Shown piece by piece: positions 35,565 to 44,529 of a stretch of 64,000 nt of DNA. Numbering within the stretch: the first letter of the stretch is position 1; every line of letters begins with the position of its first letter. This DNA is from Halochromatium salexigens. Its GTDB lineage: Bacteria > Pseudomonadota > Gammaproteobacteria > Chromatiales > Chromatiaceae. The notes under the pieces are model-generated. The model was not told where the DNA came from. It saw only the letters and a list, made by a program, of their open reading frames with translations, and did not search any database. The stretch lies in the NCBI RefSeq assembly GCF_016653295.1, contig NZ_NHSF01000045.1, positions 7,096-71,095 on the forward strand, written 5' to 3'. A program made the translations under genes and the position numbers.

Positions 35565-36933
35565 AGCGCGGCACCCGCCAGCGCCGATGAGCCAGCTCGC
35601 CGCCACAGGGCTGTCCGTGCACCTCGGCGAGCACCCGACCGGAGTCATCGCTCAGGCGCCAATCGGCGACCCCGATCTCCTCGCTGATGAAGAAATGCCG
35701 CACCGCGAAGCGCTCGCGACGCAGCAGCGCAATGTGGTGCAGCACGCGATTCTCCAAGGTCAACCGCAGCCCATCGGCTTCGGCTTCGATGCGCCGTCGC
35801 AGTGGCCGGCGCACGCCCAAGACCGGATCGAACACCTGCTCCACCCACTCCAACCGCAGCGCCTCGGCCCCGAAGCGATGCTTGCGGGCCTTGCCATCCT
35901 GTTGCCAGCAGACCTCGAGATAGCGCAATGCTTGACTGCCCGGATAGGTCTGCAGCACCAGCGCCTCGCCGGTCTCGGCCTTGGGCACGAAGAGAAACTC
36001 CCAGCCCTGCAACGGCAGCGGGCGAATCCCGAAGCTATGTTCCGCGTAACCATCGGCCCCCTGCCAGGCGACGCGCACATCGCCCGCTCGAAGACGCGCG
36101 CGCAAGGCCGCCGAGGCATAGGAGGGCTGATCACCCCCGGGCCCGTGTGCGAGCCCGCTCAGCAGGCCGGGCTGAAGTATCAGCTCGCCGTCCGCGCGCG
36201 CCACCGGTGAGGCGCATTGGACCTGCCAATGCGCGCCGAGCGCGCGTCCGAGCCAGCCGTCGAGGCCGGCATCGAGCGCGCTGGGCAAGACGGTGTCCGG
36301 CAGACCGACATGCGACAGATGCACCTTGAGCCCGGCGCCGGCCTCGATGTGAAGCTCGGCCCGAGCCGCATCCGCCTGCGCCAGCTCGAGGTGGCAATGC
36401 GCGTCGCCAGCGCGCAGGTTAGCCGTCGTCAATGACGACCCGCCGGGCTGGTCGAACTGGCAGGACGCGGGTGCGATCAGATGCATCCAGCACAGCTCGG
36501 CGACATCGTCCGCGAAGGGCGGGCCAGTGCCGGCGTCAGTCCCGGTATCGGCGTGAGCGCCAGCCCGAGAGCCGGCATCCGCCTCGGCGCCAGCGGCCGC
36601 CGTTCTCGGCAAGGGCCGGCGATCGATCACCCCGGCGACGATCAGCAGCAGCCCACCTTCGGCGATGCGCGCAAAGCGACGATCGGGATTGACCAGGGCA
36701 AGACCGACGATGCCGTGAAAGGCCTGCGAGAGCACCGAAAAATAGCGCCATTCGACGAAGGACGCGCGCGCCAGTCCAAGCAGCGACGGCGGCGCGATCG
36801 GGAAGTGGCGCGCCGCTTCGCCATCCGCTGCCCCGGCATCGGCCTGCGCGTGAGCGTTCGCATCGGCGCTCGCACGGGCGCCAACATCCGCGAGCAAACC
36901 CGCCCGATAATACGGCCAACGCCAATGGAACAT
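35554..36933 (-). CDS. CrtC/tocopherol-cyclase-like (lipocalin-type) protein
   Basis: This 460-residue protein is the first gene of the pair with the flavoprotein. The ATG at 36933 follows GGGGG by four bases. Residues 40-90 contain FVEWRYFSVLSQAFHGIVGL, resembling the EWWY segment of CrtC (hydroxyneurosporene synthase)/tocopherol cyclase/AttH proteins. Residues about 295-345 carry VRVAWQGADGYAEHSFGIRP, the matching second motif (in the family, GYxxHNWG). These are beta-barrel proteins that add water to, or cyclise, prenyl chains. Two alanine-, aspartate- and glycine-rich insertions (about residues 17-45 and 112-135) are unusual and look like expanded linkers. The match is by motif only, so the reaction remains open. 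Confidence 0.6.
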   Translation of the reverse strand: MFHWRWPYYRAGLLADVGARASADANAHAQADAGAADGEAARHFPIAPPSLLGLARASFVEWRYFSVLSQAFHGIVGLALVNPDRRFARIAEGGLLLIVAGVIDRRPLPRTAAAGAEADAGSRAGAHADTGTDAGTGPPFADDVAELCWMHLIAPASCQFDQPGGSSLTTANLRAGDAHCHLELAQADAARAELHIEAGAGLKVHLSHVGLPDTVLPSALDAGLDGWLGRALGAHWQVQCASPVARADGELILQPGLLSGLAHGPGGDQPSYASAALRARLRAGDVRVAWQGADGYAEHSFGIRPLPLQGWEFLFVPKAETGEALVLQTYPGSQALRYLEVCWQQDGKARKHRFGAEALRLEWVEQVFDPVLGVRRPLRRRIEAEADGLRLTLENRVLHHIALLRRERFAVRHFFISEEIGVADWRLSDDSGRVLAEVHGQPCGGELAHRRWRVPRCAC

Positions 36934-37234
36934 AGAGCCCCCGTCAACTGCCCAATGACCTATGATGACCTGGCCATACCGCATCGTCGGCAACCTGACA
37001 CCTGTCGTCCGCTTGCGCCTTAGGCTATGGCCACCAGGGCCACATCGACGCCCCTGGCATCCTCAAGCTCGCGGCCTCGCTGCGTTGAGCCAGCGCGGCG
37101 CGCCCAGCAAAAGCCTTTGCTGTCCTGCAACGACCACGTTCACGACACCTGGAAACCGCACTTCCGTTAAAATGATGGGAGATGGGCTTTAGAGCAAGCA
37201 ATACTGATCAAGCAACATTGAATATAAAGCGCGC
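36934..37234. other. 301-base divergent intergenic region
   Basis: It separates the CrtC-like gene from kaiC and must hold both promoters. No gene, hairpin or clear operator is seen. The last 40 bases before kaiC are AT-rich and no strong ribosome site precedes its GTG start. Confidence 0.5.
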
Positions 37235-38947
37235 GTGAGCACAGTACAACCAACCCTTCCCAAAGCCCCAACCGGCATCCCGGGACTCGACGAGATCACC
37301 CTGGGGGGTCTCCCCCGCGGCAGACCCACCCTGATCTGCGGCGGAGCAGGCTGCGGCAAAACTCTCTTTTCGATGGAGTTCCTGGTCCGGGGCGCCACCG
37401 AGTTCGAGGAGCCAGGCGTCTTCATTGCCTTCGAGGAGACGGCCACCGAACTGACCCAGAACGTCGCCTCCCTGGGCTTCGACCTCGACGACCTCAGCGC
37501 CCAGGGGCTACTCGCGCTCGATTTCGTCGCCATCGAGCGCAGCGACCTCGGTGAGACCGGCGATTTTGATCTCAGCGGCCTGTTCATCCGGCTTGGCTAC
37601 GCCATCGATGCCATCGGCGCCAAACGCGTGGTGCTCGACACCATCGAGACCCTATTCACCGGGCTGTCCAACCCTTCCATCTTGCGCGCGGAGCTGCGGC
37701 GCCTGTTCCGCTGGCTCAAGGAGAAGGGCGTCACCGCGATCATCACTGCGGAGCGCGGAGACGGTCAGCTCACGCGCCAAGGTCTTGAAGAGTATGTCTC
37801 GGACTGCGTCCTCACGCTCGATCACCAGGAGCGCGACCTGGTCTGGACACGGCGCTTGCGGGTGTTGAAATACCGCGGCTCCAGCCACGGCACCAATGAT
37901 TATCCCTTCCTGATCGACGAAGACGGCATCTCGGTGCTGCCCATCACCTCGGTCGGATTGGATCAGGCCGTCAGCTGCGAGCGCATCTCCAGCGGCATCC
38001 CCCGACTCGACACCATGCTCGGGGACGCGGGCTATTATCGCGGCAGCAGCGTGCTCGTCTCCGGTACCGCCGGCACCGGCAAGTCGAGCCTGTCGGGACA
38101 TTTTGCCGATGCCACCTGTCGTCGAGGCGAGCGCGTGCTGTATTTCGCGTTCGAGGAGTCGCAATCGCAGATCATCCGTAACATCGGTTCCGTCGGCCTC
38201 GATCTAGGCCAATGGGTGGAACAGGATCGGCTGCGCTTTCAGGCCGCGCGCCCCACCTTGGCCGGCCTGGAGATGCATCTGACGATGATCCATCGCGCCG
38301 TCGAGCGGTTTCAACCCTCGGTGGTGATCCTGGATCCGATCAACAGCTTCATCGCCGGCAGCAATCAACTCGAGGTCAAGGCGATGCTGACGCGCTTGAT
38401 CGACTTCCTCAAGCATCGCCAGATCACCGGGCTGTTCACCAATCTGACCTCGGGTGGCGCCTCCGTCGATGCCACCGATTCGGCGATTTCCTCCCTCATC
38501 GACACCTGGCTGTTGCTCATGGCCGTTGATACGGGCGGCGAGCGTAACCGCATCCTCAGCATTCTGAAATCGCGCGGCATGGCGCATTCCAACCAGACCC
38601 GAGAGTTCTTGATCACCGGACAGGGCATTAAGCTGCGCGATGTCTACGTCGGTCCGAGCGGAGTGCTGACTGGCTCGGCACGCATCGCGCAAGAATCCGC
38701 CGAACAGGCCGAGCGCCTGGAACGACAGCAGGAAATCGAGCGCCGCCAACGCCAGCTCGAACAACGCCGCGCCTTGCTCGAGGCGCAGATCGCCTCTCTG
38801 CAACAGGAATTTCAGGCCCACGAGGCAGAGACACTCGCCTTGATCGAGCGCGAACAGCGACGCGAGGCCCAATCACACGAGGTCCAGGCATCGATGGCGT
38901 CGTCACGGCAAGCCGACGCGGTCCCATCGAAGGAGTCCCCATCCTGA
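37235..38947 (+). CDS. kaiC: KaiC-family two-domain ATPase/autokinase with coiled-coil tail
   Basis: The 570-residue protein starts at GTG. CI (about 10-240) has Walker A GAGCGKT (37-43) and the catalytic glutamates in [13 protein letters not shown] (about 255-475) has GTAGTGKSS (277-285) and [11 protein letters not shown]. The phosphorylation pair is Ser419-Ser420 in [10 protein letters not shown], where cyanobacterial KaiC has Ser-Thr, which is the KaiC2 pattern. Residues about 480-560 are a charged coiled coil ([20 protein letters not shown]), longer than the cyanobacterial tail and comparable to Rhodobacter sphaeroides KaiC, where the tail stacks two hexamers. No KaiA is nearby, so phosphorylation would have to be KaiA-independent. 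The stop overlaps the kaiB start. Confidence 0.94.
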   Translation: MSTVQPTLPKAPTGIPGLDEITLGGLPRGRPTLICGGAGCGKTLFSMEFLVRGATEFEEPGVFIAFEETATELTQNVASLGFDLDDLSAQGLLALDFVAIERSDLGETGDFDLSGLFIRLGYAIDAIGAKRVVLDTIETLFTGLSNPSILRAELRRLFRWLKEKGVTAIITAERGDGQLTRQGLEEYVSDCVLTLDHQERDLVWTRRLRVLKYRGSSHGTNDYPFLIDEDGISVLPITSVGLDQAVSCERISSGIPRLDTMLGDAGYYRGSSVLVSGTAGTGKSSLSGHFADATCRRGERVLYFAFEESQSQIIRNIGSVGLDLGQWVEQDRLRFQAARPTLAGLEMHLTMIHRAVERFQPSVVILDPINSFIAGSNQLEVKAMLTRLIDFLKHRQITGLFTNLTSGGASVDATDSAISSLIDTWLLLMAVDTGGERNRILSILKSRGMAHSNQTREFLITGQGIKLRDVYVGPSGVLTGSARIAQESAEQAERLERQQEIERRQRQLEQRRALLEAQIASLQQEFQAHEAETLALIEREQRREAQSHEVQASMASSRQADAVPSKESPS

Positions 38948-39261
38948 TGAATGCGTCATCCGACTCCGAGGAGCAATGGATCCTGCGCCTCTACATTGCC
39001 GGCCAGACGCCCAAATCCATCGCCGCGTTCGCCAATCTGCAGGCCCTATGCGAGGCCCACTTGGCTGGCCGTTATCAGATTGAAGTCATCGATCTGCTCG
39101 AACAGCCGCAACTAGCCCAGGGTGACCAGATACTGGCCATTCCAACCGTGGTCCGCCGGCTGCCATTGCCGATCCGCAAGCTCATCGGAGACCTCTCCGA
39201 TACCGAACGCGCGCTCATCGGACTCGACCTGCGTCCAGCGCCTCCCCTTGGCGACAGTTAG
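38947..39261 (+). CDS. kaiB: KaiB-family protein
   Basis: This is a 104-residue thioredoxin-like protein. It matches KaiB throughout ([66 protein letters not shown]). KaiB binds the CI ring of phosphorylated KaiC after a fold switch and resets the cycle, and non-cyanobacterial KaiB with KaiC2 is linked to daily timing, stress or energy responses. The ATG shares one base with the kaiC stop (TGATG), which ensures linked production. The 74-base gap to the next gene suggests one operon of three. Confidence 0.95.
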   Translation: MNASSDSEEQWILRLYIAGQTPKSIAAFANLQALCEAHLAGRYQIEVIDLLEQPQLAQGDQILAIPTVVRRLPLPIRKLIGDLSDTERALIGLDLRPAPPLGDS

Positions 39262-39335
39262 CGGCCGACACCCTCTCTCCTCCAGCTCGAGGCCTAGGCG
39301 CAGCCACGGCCTCCGGGCTGCCCGATCATGTGCCC

Positions 39336-41591
39336 ATGAGTCCGACCGCCACCCCGACTGATCCATCCATCGATCCAACCACCGAGATCGAGATCCTGCG
39401 CGCGCGCCTCGCCGAGGCCGAGGCGGTGCTCGAGGCCATCCGCGGTGGGCAGATCGATGCCTTGCTGGTCTCCGACAAGCGCGGCGAGCAGGTGTTTACA
39501 CTCAAACGCGCCGAGCACGACTATCGGCTCCTGGTCGAAGAGATGGGGGAAGGCGCCATGACCCTGACCGCCAACGGACGTATCTACTTCGCCAATCGGC
39601 GCCTGGCGGCAATGCTGGGCATCGCTCGTGAGAACCTAATCGGCAGCGCACTCGCCGAACACATCGCGGCGGCTGATCGACCACGCTATCAAGACTGGCT
39701 GCACACCCGCTCGCCACGTCCGCAGCAACGCTTGGAAATGGCATTGATTGACGCGCGGGGCACCACTTTGCCCTGCCATCTCTCGTTCACCGAACTCCCA
39801 GTCGCCGAGAAGCAAGGCGCTTTCTGCGTCGTCGCCACCGATCTGAGCGCCCGGAAGCAAGCCGAGGAGGCCCTGCGCGTCAGTGAACAGCGGCTCAAAA
39901 CCATCGTCGAGAATCTGCCCATTGGTGTCTGGTTCCTTGACGCCGCCGGCAAGATGACCTTTCGTAATGCGAGGGCCCAGCGCATTTGGAGCGAAGCCAA
40001 GTTCGCCGGCCCGGAGCAGTTCGACGACCATAAGGCCTATGCCCCGCACCCGCACAAGCATCACCGCGCCTTGGTCGCGCAAGAACGCTCGGCAATGCGC
40101 GCCATCACGCACGGCGAGACCCAGCTCAACGAAGAGCTCGAGATCGAATGCCTCGACGGCACGCGCAAGATCATCCTCAACTCAGCGGTACCGATCCACG
40201 ACGGCAATGGACAGATCGCGGGGGCAGTGGTGCTCAATCAGGACATCACCGAGCGCAAGGCCTTCGAGGACCGGATCGAGCAGCTCGCGTTCTACGATGC
40301 CCTGACCGGTCTGCCGAATCGCCGGCTGTTGTTGGACCGCCTCGGACAGGTTCTGGCAACCATCAAGCGCAATGGCAGCTACGGCGCGCTCCTGTTCATC
40401 GACCTCGACCACTTCAAGGACCTCAATGACAGCCTTGGGCATGATGTCGGCGACCTTCTGCTCATCGAGGTCGCGCAGCGCTTGCAGACCTGCATGCGCG
40501 CCAGCGATACGGTTGCCCGACTCGGTGGCGATGAATTCGTCATCGTTCTCGATGACCTGAGTCGCGAGTCCGCTCAGGCTGTCGCGCAAGCACGCCAAAT
40601 CGGCCTCAAGGTGTGGCAGACCCTGAGCCAACCCTATCAGCTTGGGACACACCTCCACCACAGCACCCCCAGTATCGGCGCCACCCTGATCGATGCACCC
40701 CAGTCGAGCGTCGAAGAACTGCTGAAACGTGCCGACTTGGCTATGTACCAATCCAAGAATGCCGGCCGCAACCAGCTGCGCTTCTTCGACCCGGAGATGC
40801 AGACCGCCTTGGAGCTGCGCACCAGTCTGGAAGGGCAGTTGCATGAGGGACTGCGTCACGGACAGCTGCTGCTCTACTATCAGCCCCAGGTCGACGAGAC
40901 CGGCCGCGTGCTCGGCGCCGAAGCGCTGCTGCGCTGGCATCATCCGCAACGCGGCCTATTAACGCCGGACGTGTTCATTCATCTCGCCGAGACCTCGGGC
41001 TTGATCCTCGATCTCGGCGCCTGGGTGCTCGAAACGGCCTGCGCTCAGCTCGCCCACTGGCCGGCCCACAAACAGGTGCCCGCCACTTCGATCGCGATCA
41101 ACATCAGCGCGCGCCAGTTTCTCGACCCGCGATTTGTCGAGCGGGTTCAAACCGCATTGCAGCGTTACGCTGTTGATCCACATCGGCTCAAACTGGAGCT
41201 GACCGAAAGCCTACTACTGCAGGATGTCGAGGAAACCATCACCAAGATGGCGGCACTACGCGCGCTGGGGCTGCGCTTCGCCTTGGACGACTTCGGCACC
41301 GGTTACTCCTCGCTGGCCTACCTCAAGCGCCTGCCACTCGACGAACTGAAAATCGACCGCTCCTTCGTCGCCGACGTGACCACGGACGTCAACGATGCCG
41401 CGATCGTGCGGGCCATCCTCGCGTTAGCTCCGAAGCTAGGGCTATCGGTGATTGCCGAAGGCGTCGAAACCGAAGCCCAACACCGGTTCCTGATCGAGCA
41501 TGGATGCCGCGCCTTTCAAGGCTATCTCTTCGGCAAACCGGCGCCGGCCACGGCGGCCGGGAAGTCTTGGGCCGGCACCGGCTTACCGTAG
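39336..41591 (+). CDS. PAS-PAS-GGDEF-EAL protein in the kai operon
   Basis: This 751-residue soluble protein has an N-terminal helix EIEILRARLAEAEAVLEAIR followed by GGQIDALLVS, a lead often seen on PAS kinases, two PAS domains (about 60-175 and 180-305), GGDEF (about 320-480) and EAL (about 490-740). GGDEF is intact, with an RxxD inhibition site (RASD) five residues before it. EAL keeps EALLRW, ELTESLL, DDFGTGYSSL, KIDRSF and IAEGVET, so both activities are possible. Operon position after kaiB suggests cyclic-di-GMP as the output of the Kai pair. A GTG at 39330 is an alternative start. Its 3' end overlaps the convergent EAL gene by 70 bases. Confidence 0.9.
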   Translation: MSPTATPTDPSIDPTTEIEILRARLAEAEAVLEAIRGGQIDALLVSDKRGEQVFTLKRAEHDYRLLVEEMGEGAMTLTANGRIYFANRRLAAMLGIARENLIGSALAEHIAAADRPRYQDWLHTRSPRPQQRLEMALIDARGTTLPCHLSFTELPVAEKQGAFCVVATDLSARKQAEEALRVSEQRLKTIVENLPIGVWFLDAAGKMTFRNARAQRIWSEAKFAGPEQFDDHKAYAPHPHKHHRALVAQERSAMRAITHGETQLNEELEIECLDGTRKIILNSAVPIHDGNGQIAGAVVLNQDITERKAFEDRIEQLAFYDALTGLPNRRLLLDRLGQVLATIKRNGSYGALLFIDLDHFKDLNDSLGHDVGDLLLIEVAQRLQTCMRASDTVARLGGDEFVIVLDDLSRESAQAVAQARQIGLKVWQTLSQPYQLGTHLHHSTPSIGATLIDAPQSSVEELLKRADLAMYQSKNAGRNQLRFFDPEMQTALELRTSLEGQLHEGLRHGQLLLYYQPQVDETGRVLGAEALLRWHHPQRGLLTPDVFIHLAETSGLILDLGAWVLETACAQLAHWPAHKQVPATSIAINISARQFLDPRFVERVQTALQRYAVDPHRLKLELTESLLLQDVEETITKMAALRALGLRFALDDFGTGYSSLAYLKRLPLDELKIDRSFVADVTTDVNDAAIVRAILALAPKLGLSVIAEGVETEAQHRFLIEHGCRAFQGYLFGKPAPATAAGKSWAGTGLP

Positions 41592-43561
41592 TAATAGCCC
41601 TGCAGGGCATCGACGCCCAAGTCAACCAAGCAGTCGACATGGGCCTGAGTCTCGCAGCCCTCGGCGAGGACGCGCATGCCCATGCTCGAGCCGATCTGCA
41701 CAACCGCCCGGCACAGCGCCAAGTCTTGCGCGTCATCGGGCAAGGCGCGAACAAAAGCACGATCGATCTTGATCTTATGCAGCGGCAATTGCTTGAGATA
41801 GGACAGCGACGAATAGCCGGTGCCGAAATCATCCAGGGCCAGACGCACCCCCAAGTCGACGAATCGGCGCATCACCGCGATTGCCTGCGCGGTATCGGCC
41901 ATCACGGCGCTTTCGGTGATCTCCAGCTCCAAGGCCGCCGCCGGCAATCGATGGCGTTCCAGGACCGCGATGACCTTGTCCAACAACTGTGGATCGGTCA
42001 ACTGCCGCGCCGAGAGATTGACCGCCATACGCAACTGCCCGCGCCCAGCCGAGCGCCAATCGGCGACCTGCTGACACGCCTGCTCCAACACCGTTTCGCC
42101 CAGGGGCAACACCAGCCCGGTTTCCTCGGCCAGGGGGATGAATTCCGCCGGCGAGATCAACCCTTCGCGCGGATGGCGCCAACGCACCAGCGCCTCGGCG
42201 CCCTCGATCTCGCCAGAGGTGGCACTGATCTGCGGTTGGTACCAGACTTCCAACTGCCCATCCGTGATCGCCTCGTCGAGCTGGCGAATGCGCTGCGTGC
42301 GCTGTTGGACTTTCTGGTTGAGACCGGCGACGAAGAAATGCACGCATTGATCAGTGCCACGCCCGGCGCTGTTCAAGGCGAGATCGGCATGCGAGAGCAG
42401 AACCGAATAATCAGCGCCATCCTCTGGATAGAGCGCGATGCCGATGCGGGCCCCGCAATGCAAGACCTGATCACCGACCAGGAACGGCGGCGACAGCGTG
42501 GCGAGCAGGGCGTCGGCAAACTCGGCAACCTGGCTGACGCTCGTGCAGTCTGGGACCAGGATGCCGAAGAGATCGCCACCGATGCGCGCCAGGGTCATGC
42601 TTGGCGACAGCCGCGCCTGTAGACGCTTGCCGACCTCGCACAGCACCTGATCACCGGCCTCGTGCCCGGCGAGCCCATTGATGGTGGAGAAATCGCGCAA
42701 GCCCAGGATCATCACCGCCAAACGCTGCTGATCCTTGTCGGCCTCGACCAGGCTTTGCTGGAGACGATCCTGGAACAGCGCCAGGTTGGGCAGTTCGGTG
42801 AGCTGATCATAGTTGCGCTGATGGCGCAGCGTCTCCTCGTAGGCCTTGCGCTCGGTGATATCGATCGCGTAGAGATTCACCACCTCAGCCTCGGGCAGCG
42901 GCACCAGGGTCAGATTCAGCCAGCTCGAGGGCAGTTTCAGATCCACCGACTGGGTCTTGTGCTCGGCGCGCACCCGGCGGATCACATCGGGCCAGGACTG
43001 CGGCAGGACATCGCCGATGGCAATGTGCCAAAAGCCGAGCAGGGGCGCGCTCGCCTTGTTGGCATAGAGCAGGCGCCCCTCGGCATCGACGCGCAACACC
43101 GGCTGGCTGTTCTCATCCGGGAACCGGGCGAGCGACGTCAGATGCCCACTCACCGCCTCCAGCAGTTGATCGAGATCGGTGGCAAGATCCCCCAGCTCAT
43201 GCGGCCAATGCCCGGCGCGCACCCGATCCGGGATCGGCTTGGGATCGGCGATCGCGCGATGAACCCGTTTGCGCAACACCAACACCGGCTCGAGCAACAC
43301 CAGTTGCAAACTGAGCATGATCACCACCGTCAGCAGCAGGATCAGCGAGGCGAACAGCGCCAGGCTGGGCGCTTGGGCGCTGAAATAGAACGGCGCCAGG
43401 ATCAGGGTGGCAAGCAGGAAGATTACCCCGGTAAGGCGCCAGCACAACCGGCACATCAAACGTGGTCGCAGGGCGCTCAGGAGGGCTCGAAACAGGTGTC
43501 GTGGTCGGCCTGCCGGGTTCTGTCGCGCCTCGATCGGCGTTCGTGGTTCGGTTTTGGTCAT
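41522..43561 (-). CDS. Membrane-bound PAS-(degenerate GGDEF)-EAL phosphodiesterase
   Basis: The 679-residue product starts at ATG 43561, preceded by AAGGGGG. Two membrane segments (about residues 42-62 and 68-92) are joined by a very short periplasmic loop. A HAMP-like/PAS region (about 95-245) follows, with the PAC end VVNLYAIDITERKAYEE, then a GGDEF domain in which the signature is GGDLF and the RxxD site is absent, so cyclase activity is unlikely. The EAL domain (about 430-665) is complete (EALVRW, LEITESAVMADT, DDFGTGYSSLSY, KIDRAF, LAEGCET) and should degrade cyclic-di-GMP. It converges on the kai-operon gene, and the two coding ends overlap for 70 bases. Confidence 0.88.
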   Translation of the reverse strand: MTKTEPRTPIEARQNPAGRPRHLFRALLSALRPRLMCRLCWRLTGVIFLLATLILAPFYFSAQAPSLALFASLILLLTVVIMLSLQLVLLEPVLVLRKRVHRAIADPKPIPDRVRAGHWPHELGDLATDLDQLLEAVSGHLTSLARFPDENSQPVLRVDAEGRLLYANKASAPLLGFWHIAIGDVLPQSWPDVIRRVRAEHKTQSVDLKLPSSWLNLTLVPLPEAEVVNLYAIDITERKAYEETLRHQRNYDQLTELPNLALFQDRLQQSLVEADKDQQRLAVMILGLRDFSTINGLAGHEAGDQVLCEVGKRLQARLSPSMTLARIGGDLFGILVPDCTSVSQVAEFADALLATLSPPFLVGDQVLHCGARIGIALYPEDGADYSVLLSHADLALNSAGRGTDQCVHFFVAGLNQKVQQRTQRIRQLDEAITDGQLEVWYQPQISATSGEIEGAEALVRWRHPREGLISPAEFIPLAEETGLVLPLGETVLEQACQQVADWRSAGRGQLRMAVNLSARQLTDPQLLDKVIAVLERHRLPAAALELEITESAVMADTAQAIAVMRRFVDLGVRLALDDFGTGYSSLSYLKQLPLHKIKIDRAFVRALPDDAQDLALCRAVVQIGSSMGMRVLAEGCETQAHVDCLVDLGVDALQGYYYGKPVPAQDFPAAVAGAGLPKR

Positions 43562-44050
43562 CAATTCCCCCTTACGCATCGCTCACGATGCACTAGACCT
43601 CTGCACTGGTTGTTTCATTTCCGAGCCGATCCGCCGCTCAACTTCCGCTGCGCAGTGGCTTCGAAACAGCCCCGCGCCTGAACAATACTGATCCAGAGGG
43701 CCTTTTTCGAGCACTTCGTGAAACAGTCAGATCCATGACCCGGTCTCCATGAGTGACGGGGCGCAAGTCAAGTCCAGCGACACTGCCGACCTGCTCACTC
43801 TTGTCGGTCTGGAGCCAACAGGCGCATGAGGATATGCATGACTATGTCTACGGCGAAGGTTGGTTCCAGTTCAGTGGCGAGGTACAGTAACCACTGACCC
43901 GCGCGCCCCGCGCAGTGGGACCAACCGCCGCTGCGCGATCAGGTGCTCGCGCTCGTCACTGGGTAAACCCTCCGGTCTCTGGTTTACTTGGTATGCGTTT
44001 CACCCCGAGACCGCGATCTATCGCCCACCTAAGAAGTTCGCACGATCCAC
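43562..44050. other. 489-base gap, possible gene fragment and a short hairpin
   Basis: No intact gene is seen. A short frame ending at about 43890 reads HDYVYGEGWFQFSGEVQ before a TAA, which may be the end of a lost gene that I cannot name. A seven-base inverted repeat (GTAAACC at 43963-43969 with GGTTTAC at 43981-43987) could be a weak hairpin or a regulator site for the hemerythrin gene downstream. Confidence 0.4.
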
Positions 44051-44527
44051 ATGCAGAAGACACACCTTGCGCCAACCACCGGAGTCGCCGCTGAAATAAC
44101 GCCCAGTGGCAACAGCTCAGGAGAGCTCATCGAATGGGACGACAGCTACAGCGTCAATGTCGCAGAGATCGACCGCCAGCATCGCCACTTGATCGCGCTC
44201 TACAACAAGCTGCACGAGGCGATGTCACGCGGCAAAGGCAATGATGTCCTGGAGCTGGTCTTCGATGAACTGGTCGAGTACACGGAAACGCACTTCAAGG
44301 ACGAGGAAAGCTATTTTCATGCTATCGACTACCCCGACACGCAACGCCACACCATGGAGCATCATGCCTTCGTCAACAGGCTCGCCGAGCTGCAGGATAA
44401 GTATCACTCGGGCAAGGCCTTCTTGAGCGTCGAGACACTCGCTTTCATCCGTGACTGGCTCAATCGCCACATCAAAGGCTCCGATAAGCAATATACGCAG
44501 AGCTTCAACGCGAACGGAATTTTCTGA
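44051..44527 (+). CDS. Bacteriohemerythrin
   Basis: The 158-residue protein has a non-conserved lead of about 25 residues and a single hemerythrin domain. The diiron ligands are visible in order: His in DRQHRHL, His and Glu in THFKDEESY, the two His of HTMEHHAF, and the His/Asp pair in RHIKGSDKQY. Bacteriohemerythrins bind O2 reversibly and serve for oxygen delivery, storage or sensing in microaerobic bacteria. It is a soluble stand-alone form, with no chemotaxis or cyclase domain attached. It converges on the DUF4010 gene with a gap of two bases. Confidence 0.92.
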   Translation: MQKTHLAPTTGVAAEITPSGNSSGELIEWDDSYSVNVAEIDRQHRHLIALYNKLHEAMSRGKGNDVLELVFDELVEYTETHFKDEESYFHAIDYPDTQRHTMEHHAFVNRLAELQDKYHSGKAFLSVETLAFIRDWLNRHIKGSDKQYTQSFNANGIF

Positions 44528-44529
44528 CC

